From Desulfobacteraceae bacterium (GTDB lineage: Bacteria > Desulfobacterota > DSM-4660 > Desulfatiglandales > Desulfatiglandaceae), in contig DSCZ01000500.1 in the NCBI GenBank assembly GCA_011048855.1, forward strand, positions 1-11,300: a stretch of 11,300 bases of DNA. Reading direction: 5' to 3'. The position numbers and the translations under genes are program-made. Of this stretch, positions 6,080 to 11,300 are shown piece after piece. Below the pieces are notes generated by a model. It saw only the letters and a list, made by a program, of their open reading frames with translations, was not told the DNA's origin and made no database searches. The first letter of the stretch is position 1. Every line of letters starts with the position of its first letter.

Positions 6080-7273
6080 ATGTTTACGGATTTTTTCTAT
6101 CTTTTGAAGAATGCCGGCATCCCGGTAAGCCCCACCTCCTTTTTGAAGCTTCAGGAGGCAATGAACCTGGGGCTCATCGGTTCGCTCGAAGATTTCTATG
6201 TCGTGGCCCGATCGTTGCTCGTTAAAAGCGAACGCTACTTCGATATATACGACCGTGTTTTCGCCCATCGTTTCGAGGGCGCCGAACTCGACGATCCGAC
6301 CGGGATGGAGATTTCAGAGATCGCCAGGGCGTTGCTTGAGGAATGGCTGCAGGACCCTGCGGCTGCTGCCCGTGCGCTGGGGATCGACGAAAAGGATTTC
6401 GAAACGATGAGCCCGGAGCAACTTCTGGAATATTTCACCGAACGGCTTAAAGACCAAACCGGTGAACATCACGGAGGGAGCAAATGGATCGGCACGCGGG
6501 GTACTTCCCCTGTGGGGCATTCCGGACGGCATCCCGGAGGGATGAGGGTGGGAGGCGTTTCGAGGAGGGGATCTGCAGTAAAGGTTGCGCTCGACAGACG
6601 CTACCGGGATTACTCCAGCCACGGACCGCTCAATCGCGCCCATCTTGGGGAGGCTTTGAAGCGGCTTCGAAATATGGTTCCGGTGGGGCCGAAGGACCGT
6701 GTGAATGTCGACGAAACAATATACCGTACAATGAAAAACGCCGGGGAAATAGAAATCGTTTTTGAACGCAGCTACAGGAACAGGCTGAAGGTTATCCTTG
6801 CCCTGGATAACGGAGGCTGGTCCATGGAGCCCTATGTAGACATGGTGGGAACTCTTTTTTCATATACCCGGAGCCAGTTTGACGAAATAAAAACGTTTTA
6901 TTTCCATAACACGGTTTATGATTTTTTATGGGAAGATCCCCCCAGGATACGAAAACCCTTCCCTGTGGACGATCTTGTGAAGCTGGACCCGGAAAGCCGG
7001 TTTATCTTTGTAGGGGACGCAAGCATGGCCCCCTATGAATTGATGGCCAGGGACGGCTCTATATATGTCCATGAAAGAAGCGGTAAACCGAGTCATGAAA
7101 GGCTTCGATTTATAGCGGATCTATTTCGTTACTGCGCATGGCTGAACCCCAGGCCGACCGAAACGTGGCCTTATACCAGAACCATCGGGATGATTAAAGA
7201 CATCATCCCGATGTTCGAATTGAGTTTGGACGGCCTCGAAGATGCTGTGGCTTTTTTGACGGCCCGGAGATGA
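6080..7273 (+). CDS. VWA / CoxE-like protein, partner of MoxR ATPase
   Basis: This is a 397-residue protein with no signal peptide. The N-terminal half is helical. A glycine/basic linker at about 129-168 (EHHGGSKWIGTRGTSPVGHSG...) leads to a von Willebrand A-like domain starting near 234. Its first metal-site strand reads VILALDNGGWSM (238-249), where a classical MIDAS would be DxSxS; the second Ser position is kept (Ser248) but the first is Gly. A later strand FIFVGDASMAPYEL (308-321) fits the VWA fold. The start at 6080 follows AGGGGG closely and gives a 7-nt gap from the ATPase. MoxR/VWA pairs generally remodel a client enzyme, with VWA acting as adaptor. The degenerate MIDAS implies altered or absent metal binding. 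Confidence 0.85.
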   Translation: MFTDFFYLLKNAGIPVSPTSFLKLQEAMNLGLIGSLEDFYVVARSLLVKSERYFDIYDRVFAHRFEGAELDDPTGMEISEIARALLEEWLQDPAAAARALGIDEKDFETMSPEQLLEYFTERLKDQTGEHHGGSKWIGTRGTSPVGHSGRHPGGMRVGGVSRRGSAVKVALDRRYRDYSSHGPLNRAHLGEALKRLRNMVPVGPKDRVNVDETIYRTMKNAGEIEIVFERSYRNRLKVILALDNGGWSMEPYVDMVGTLFSYTRSQFDEIKTFYFHNTVYDFLWEDPPRIRKPFPVDDLVKLDPESRFIFVGDASMAPYELMARDGSIYVHERSGKPSHERLRFIADLFRYCAWLNPRPTETWPYTRTIGMIKDIIPMFELSLDGLEDAVAFLTARR

Positions 7274-7280
7274 AATCGAG

Positions 7281-8294
7281 ATGAGGCGGAGATGGATTTT
7301 GTGCTGCGCCGGTGCAATTGTCCTTTCACTTGTAATTGCCGGCGTGGGGTTGGCTTGGTTCCTGATGCGTCCGGCGGATCCGGGTGGCGCGTCCGCCCAG
7401 GTTTTCGTCGTTCCGGTAGGCGCCGGATTTGCCGATGTCGCTGCCCGGCTTGAGCGCGAGGGCTTTATCAAAAGCCGGACTGCGTTCATTTTGTGGGCGA
7501 GAGCCGTCGGGTACAGCAGGAGCATCAAGGCCGGCGAGTATTCATTCAGTCCGGGGATGCCTCCTGGGAAGATTTTGGAACATCTTAGAAGAGGAATGAT
7601 CGTTACGCATTCGGTGACGATACCGGAGGGGGTGGGGCTACGGGAGATGGGAGGCATCCTTGAGGAGCTGGAGCTTGTCGATAAAGACGCGTTTATTTCG
7701 TTTTGCTCCGATCCGAAAACCGCCGCAGCCTATGGGATAGACGCCCCGGGACTGGAGGGATTTTTGTTTCCGGATACATACCGTTTCAGCAAGGGTTTGC
7801 CAATCCGGGTGATAGTGGATGTGATGGTGAAAAGATTTTTCGAAAAGGTGGACCCGCTGAGAGAGCGGATCGAAGAAACCGGGATGAGCCTGAAGCAGGT
7901 CGTGACCCTGGCATCCATCATTGAAAAGGAGACTGGGAGCCCCCCGGAACGGCCAATGATCGCGAGCGTCTTCCTGAACAGGATCGATAAGCGGATGCGG
8001 CTTCAAAGCGATCCCACAGCGGTGTATGATATTGCTGATTTTGAAGGGGTGATAACCAGAAAGGAATTGAAACGCCGGTCCCCGTATAACACGTATGTCG
8101 TGCCCGGTCTTCCACCTGGGCCGATCTGCAACCCCGGGGTTGATTCCGTGAGGGCGGTGCTCGAACCGGCGCAGACCGATTTTTTGTATTTCGTTTCCAA
8201 AAACGACGGAACCCACCATTTTTCAAAAACTCTCGAAGAGCACAATGCCGCTGTTCAAAAATACCGTAAACGGTCCTCAGGCCGGGTTTCATGA
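7281..8294 (+). CDS. mltG: Endolytic murein transglycosylase MltG (YceG-like)
   Basis: MltG is an inner-membrane lytic transglycosylase that cuts nascent peptidoglycan strands internally and is thought to end glycan polymerisation. The 337-residue protein has a short basic N-terminus and a single membrane span (about 5-29), then a LysM-like region containing VFVVPVGAGFADVAARLEREG (about 41-61) and GEYSFSPGMPPGKIL. The catalytic domain carries LASIIEKETG (210-219), with the active-site Glu in this motif, followed by RLQSDPTAVYDI and SPYNTYVVPGLPPGPICNPG, all strongly conserved in YceG/MltG. It begins 7 nt after the VWA gene, so it is likely co-transcribed with the MoxR/VWA pair. The length is normal for the family. 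No clear terminator follows it before the promoter at 8375. Confidence 0.95.
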   Translation: MRRRWILCCAGAIVLSLVIAGVGLAWFLMRPADPGGASAQVFVVPVGAGFADVAARLEREGFIKSRTAFILWARAVGYSRSIKAGEYSFSPGMPPGKILEHLRRGMIVTHSVTIPEGVGLREMGGILEELELVDKDAFISFCSDPKTAAAYGIDAPGLEGFLFPDTYRFSKGLPIRVIVDVMVKRFFEKVDPLRERIEETGMSLKQVVTLASIIEKETGSPPERPMIASVFLNRIDKRMRLQSDPTAVYDIADFEGVITRKELKRRSPYNTYVVPGLPPGPICNPGVDSVRAVLEPAQTDFLYFVSKNDGTHHFSKTLEEHNAAVQKYRKRSSGRVS

Positions 8295-8374
8295 ATGCGG
8301 ATCCGGTCGGGACCCAATGAACGCCCACGTTTCCTCAGCGGAAAACAGCCGGGCCGGGAAAAAGCGAAAAAGTA

Positions 8375-8402
8375 TTGACACGATGTTTGTATACAGTATA
8401 CA
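8375..8402 (+). promoter_or_regulatory. Promoter of the CoA-transferase/etf operon with palindromic operator
   Basis: The promoter has a perfect -35 TTGACA (8375-8380), a 16-nt spacer and a strong -10 TATACA (8397-8402). A 15-bp palindrome, TGTATACAGTATACA (8388-8402, one central unpaired base), covers the spacer end and the whole -10 box. This placement fits a repressor operator; the GTATAC half-sites resemble those of GntR/FadR-type or TetR-type regulators, but the regulator is not in the window. The predicted leader to the ATG at 8514 is about 105 nt and holds nothing else I can identify. Confidence 0.7.
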
Positions 8403-8513
8403 TTGGGTTCTCCTAATATCGTTCCCGCTCAAAGACCGTTGACCCCCTTGGCTCACTCGATACTCGATACCGGTGCGGGGCATCTCAAAGTTCAGGCATG
8501 GAGGAGAAAAGCC

Positions 8514-9704
8514 ATGGATCTTTTCAAGAATGTCACGGTATTGTCTCTGGAACAGGCCACCGTCCTGCCGTATCTGACCTATAGGCTCGCCTGCGACGGA
8601 ATGAATGTGATCCGGCTCGAACACCCTGTATACGGGGACCCCAATCGTATGATCGGAGAAAACGTGCTCGGGGAAGAGCGGATGAACGCCTATTACCTTT
8701 GCATAAACGCCGGCAAAAAGGCACTGACGCTGAATTTGGCGGAAGCGGAAGGCCAGGAAATATTCAGGCGTGTTATCACCGAGCTCAACGTGGACATCTT
8801 CGCGACGAACCAGCTCCCCAGGAACTACGAGAAACTGGGTATCTCCTACGAGACCCTCAAAGAGATTAAACCGGATATTATCTGGCTCGGGGTGACGGGT
8901 TTCGGTCCGGACAGCAACGAGGCGGCCTATGATCCGATTTTACAGGCCAGATCCGGTCTGATGGATTTAACCGGTGAGCCGGACGGCGACCCCCAGGTTC
9001 TCGGGATTCCCCTGCCTGATATGGGAACCAGTGAACACTCATACGGCCTTTTGATGAAAGCTCTGTATAAACGGGCCGTGACCGGCGAAGGCAGCAGGAT
9101 AGACATGTCCATGTTCGAATCTTCGGTTTCCTGGCTCACGGTTCCGATAACGTTGACGGATCTGTTGAAGAAGAAAATCACCCGGCGCGGCAGCACCCAC
9201 GAGTTTTTCTGCCCGGTTTCGGTGTATCGGAGCGCGGACGGATACGTTTATATTGCCGTGGGCAACGACCGGCAATGGAAATCGATGGTCAGCCATGATT
9301 GGTTCAAGTCCCTTGATCGGCCTGAATACCAAAAAAATGCCGGGCGCATCAAGGATGTGGCCGAATTGAATCGGCAGATCAATGAAATCACCGCCCGCCA
9401 CAGCAGCCGGGAATTGATAGAGCTTTTTAATTCGCTGACGCTGCCGATAAGCAAAATTCATGGCGTTGAAGAGGTTCTTCAGGACCCCCTGGTACGGAGG
9501 CGCCTTCTCTTCTCCTCTGACAAGGTGAGCGGAACCAAGCTGACTCTGCCCCCTCCTCCAAATATGACCCCATTCCTAGAGGAGATCGGCGCAGTTCTTC
9601 CATTTCCGCCGCGTTTCGGCGAGCACAACGAGGAGATATACGGCGGTACCCTTGGATATTCAGGGGAGAGGCTCCGTGGATTGAAATCGGCCGGGGTCAT
9701 CTAG
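8514..9704 (+). CDS. Class III (CaiB/BaiF, formyl-CoA transferase type) CoA-transferase
   Basis: Class III CoA-transferases move CoA between acyl groups through an aspartyl-CoA intermediate. The 396-residue protein has the family N-terminus (LFKNVTVLSLEQATVLPYLTYRLACDGMNVIRLEHP) and the hairpin GKKALTLNLAEAEG. The region IPLPDMGT contains Asp169, the position of the catalytic Asp in oxalate-type formyl-CoA transferase. VTGEGSRIDMSMFES (about 187-201) and a C-terminal EEVLQDP block are also typical. I chose the ATG at 8514 because GGAGGAG lies just upstream; the open frame extending back to 8403 crosses the promoter and is not coding. The acyl substrate cannot be read from sequence. The downstream etfB and ferredoxin-etfA suggest a fatty-acid, aromatic or other acyl-CoA pathway with a dehydrogenase or reductase beyond the window. 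Confidence 0.92.
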   Translation: MDLFKNVTVLSLEQATVLPYLTYRLACDGMNVIRLEHPVYGDPNRMIGENVLGEERMNAYYLCINAGKKALTLNLAEAEGQEIFRRVITELNVDIFATNQLPRNYEKLGISYETLKEIKPDIIWLGVTGFGPDSNEAAYDPILQARSGLMDLTGEPDGDPQVLGIPLPDMGTSEHSYGLLMKALYKRAVTGEGSRIDMSMFESSVSWLTVPITLTDLLKKKITRRGSTHEFFCPVSVYRSADGYVYIAVGNDRQWKSMVSHDWFKSLDRPEYQKNAGRIKDVAELNRQINEITARHSSRELIELFNSLTLPISKIHGVEEVLQDPLVRRRLLFSSDKVSGTKLTLPPPPNMTPFLEEIGAVLPFPPRFGEHNEEIYGGTLGYSGERLRGLKSAGVI

Positions 9705-9777
9705 TTTCCATCTCAAAATACCGGATGAAATCTGACGGTCACGGTCCTGCAATGAATGTGGACGGGAGAATCGGGCG

Positions 9778-10572
9778 ATGGAGATAGTTGTACTGGTTAA
9801 ACAGGTGCCGGATACAACCGAAGTTCGGCTGGATCCCAAAACGGGAAATCTGATCCGGGAGGGGGTTGAAAGTATAATAAACCCCGACGACCGGCATGCA
9901 CTGGAGGCTGCCGCACGGCTGAAGGAATCCAGCGGCGGTCGGGTTACCGTGCTTTCCATGGGGCCTTTCCAGGCCATTGATGTGGTCACCGAGGCTATCG
10001 GGATCTGTGCCGACCGCGGCGTATTGCTGAGCGACAGGGCTTTCGCCGGCGCCGACACCTGGGCGACATCTACCACCCTCGGAAAGGCCTTGCGGAAGCT
10101 GGGAGAAATCGACGTGGTGCTGGCCGGACGGCAGGCGATCGATGGGGACACGGCTCAGATCGGCCCCCAGGTGGCTGAATATCTGGGAATCGGTCATATC
10201 AGTTGTGTGACGGGGATCGAGGAGGTGAAACCACGGTCCATCACCGTGAGCCGCCGTACCGAAGACGGCTTCGAACGGGTCAAGAGCTCCCTTCCGGTTC
10301 TGCTGACGGTGATGAAGGAAATGAATGAGCCGAGATACCCTGCCATGGCCTCCCTGCTTGCGGCATGCGGCGAAAAGGCGCCGATCGAGGTCTGGAACGC
10401 GGCGGATCTTGGGGTTCAGGTTGTAGACGTGGGGCTCGAGGGATCCCTTACCCAGGTAATACGTACCTTTGCGCCGAAATCCAAGAGACAGACGGAAATG
10501 ATCGAAGGCGACACATCCAGCGTGGTCGAGGGCCTGCTGTCTAGGCTCAGAGACAGGAAATTGATCCGATGA
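9778..10572 (+). CDS. etfB: Electron-transfer flavoprotein beta subunit
   Basis: EtfB binds a nucleotide cofactor (AMP, or FAD in bifurcating forms) and pairs with EtfA to carry electrons between acyl-CoA dehydrogenases or reductases and other carriers. The 264-residue protein begins with the family start MEIVVLVKQVPDTTEVRLDP. It contains NPDDRHALEAAARLKE and the beta-subunit signature VLAGRQAIDGDTAQIGPQVAEYLG (about 114-137), then MKEMNEPRYPAM near the C-terminal arm. Length and motifs are complete. It lies 73 nt after the CoA-transferase gene with a weak GGGAG upstream, and the ferredoxin-etfA gene starts 16 nt later. The DGDTAQIGP stretch is compatible with FAD binding as in bifurcating Etf, but this alone does not prove bifurcation. 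Confidence 0.95.
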   Translation: MEIVVLVKQVPDTTEVRLDPKTGNLIREGVESIINPDDRHALEAAARLKESSGGRVTVLSMGPFQAIDVVTEAIGICADRGVLLSDRAFAGADTWATSTTLGKALRKLGEIDVVLAGRQAIDGDTAQIGPQVAEYLGIGHISCVTGIEEVKPRSITVSRRTEDGFERVKSSLPVLLTVMKEMNEPRYPAMASLLAACGEKAPIEVWNAADLGVQVVDVGLEGSLTQVIRTFAPKSKRQTEMIEGDTSSVVEGLLSRLRDRKLIR

Positions 10573-10588
10573 CCCGGAGGCTTGGGCG

Positions 10589-11300
10589 ATGACCGTATGG
10601 ATAGAGACTGAACTCTGTAACGGATGTATGAGCTGTGTCAAGGAATGCCCCTACGGCGCCATTGAAATCCAGGAAGGCCGGGCAAAAATTCTTGACCGGT
10701 GTACATCATGCGGCCTCTGTGTCTTGGTTTGCAAGCAGGGAGCTGTTCATAGCGACGTTGTACCGCGGGAGATACCGGATTTCAGCGACAGGAAGGGCAT
10801 ATGGGTGGTGGCCGAGCAGCGCGGCGGGGAGTTGATGCGGGTGAGCCTCGAACTCCTGGGGAAAGCCGCTGAACTTGCGGAGCAGCTCGAGGAAGACGTC
10901 TGCGCTCTTGTTCTTGGGTGGAAGACATCGGGTTTTGCTGAGGAATTAATGCGTTACGGCGCATCAAAGGTCTATGCTGCAGATCACCGTCTACTGGAAC
11001 ACTACCGAAGCGACGCCTACACCAAGGTTGTCTGCGAACTGATAGAAAACTACAGGCCCAATATTGTGCTGATCGGGGCGACGATGCTCGGAAGAGACCT
11101 GGCACCGAGAATTTCCAGGCGGGTGAGAGCCGGGCTCACAGCTGACTGCACGGAGCTCAGCATCGATGAAAAGGAAAAAATTCTGCTTCAGACGAGGCCG
11201 GCCTTCGGCGGCAACGTCATGGCGACAATAGCCAACCGCTATTCCAGGCCGCAGATGGCGACCGTGCGTCCCGGGGTGATGAAGCCGGGCGCTCCCGGGA
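10589..11300 (+). CDS. etfA: Ferredoxin-fused electron-transfer flavoprotein alpha subunit (partial, runs off right edge)
   Basis: The 237 visible codons have no stop, so the gene continues past the window. Residues 1-55 are a two-cluster [4Fe-4S] ferredoxin domain, with Cys10/13/16/20 (CNGCMSCVKECP) and Cys38/41/44/48 (CTSCGLCVLVCK). The EtfA N-terminal domain follows from about residue 69 (GIWVVAEQRGGELMRVSLELLG), with LIENYRPNIVLIGATMLGRDLAPR and GLTADCTEL, all characteristic of EtfA. The ATG at 10589 has GGAGG 8 nt upstream. Ferredoxin-fused EtfA subunits occur in anaerobes, including the caffeyl-CoA reductase Etf of Acetobacterium woodii. The extra clusters likely link the flavins to ferredoxin or another iron-sulfur partner. 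The FAD-binding C-terminal domain lies outside the window. Confidence 0.93.
   Translation, partial: MTVWIETELCNGCMSCVKECPYGAIEIQEGRAKILDRCTSCGLCVLVCKQGAVHSDVVPREIPDFSDRKGIWVVAEQRGGELMRVSLELLGKAAELAEQLEEDVCALVLGWKTSGFAEELMRYGASKVYAADHRLLEHYRSDAYTKVVCELIENYRPNIVLIGATMLGRDLAPRISRRVRAGLTADCTELSIDEKEKILLQTRPAFGGNVMATIANRYSRPQMATVRPGVMKPGAPG

Noticed and set aside
7638..8219. 193-codon open frame on the minus strand opposite mltG
   Set aside because: It lies antisense to a full, well-conserved mltG and has no recognisable motif.
8403..8513. N-terminal extension of the CoA-transferase
   Set aside because: It begins at the promoter -10 region, before the predicted transcription start. The family N-terminus begins at 8514 after GGAGGAG.
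9739..10641. 300-codon open frame on the minus strand opposite etfB
   Set aside because: It is a shadow of the high-GC etfB gene: no family motif, His/Gln/Arg/Pro-rich composition, and it runs antisense through a clear etfB.
1..11300. CRISPR arrays, tRNA or rRNA genes, insertion sequences, phage genes
   Set aside because: I saw no regularly spaced repeats, tRNA-like cloverleaf, transposase, integrase or paired terminal repeats in the window.

Overview
The window looks like chromosomal DNA of a strict or facultative anaerobe, most likely a deltaproteobacterium in the old sense (a sulfate-reducing or syntrophic member of Desulfobacterota). This rests on three things: a ferredoxin-fused electron-transfer flavoprotein next to a class III CoA-transferase, a two-gene YeeE/YedE sulfur transporter of the kind common there, and an apparent selenocysteine codon. 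The lineage is inferred from gene content; no rRNA is present.

Layout. Positions 58-3367 hold a leftward run of five genes (transcription order): a small CxxC zinc-ribbon-like protein, a YeeE/YedE half-transporter, its partner half-transporter, tilS (tRNA-Ile lysidine synthetase), and a small membrane-anchored protein of unknown function. A divergent promoter region (about 3368-3564) separates this run from a rightward htpX-type M48 membrane protease (3565-4482). A convergent leftward gene of unknown function follows (4504-5094). Then comes a rightward, tightly packed set (5218-8294): a MoxR-type AAA+ ATPase, a VWA/CoxE-like partner protein and the septal murein transglycosylase MltG. After a regulated-looking promoter with a palindromic operator (about 8375-8403), a rightward CoA-transferase - etfB - ferredoxin-etfA operon runs off the right edge.

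Main discovery. The first YeeE/YedE gene appears broken by an in-frame TGA at 2603-2605. That TGA sits exactly where this family has its conserved cysteine in the GGC-x-SGHG motif. The reading frame continues for 39 family-typical codons (PSGHGLSGLAQLAL...) to a stop that overlaps the start of the partner gene. Directly after the TGA lies a 6-bp perfect hairpin with a GGUCUG loop, 21 nt from the UGA, which closely resembles the bacterial SECIS of E. coli fdhF (loop AGGUCU). I therefore annotate it as a 172-residue selenoprotein with Sec133 in the presumed substrate path of a sulfur (or selenium) transporter.

The other modules are more ordinary: cell-envelope upkeep (HtpX, MltG), a MoxR/VWA chaperone pair, tRNA modification, and acyl-CoA/electron-transfer metabolism.
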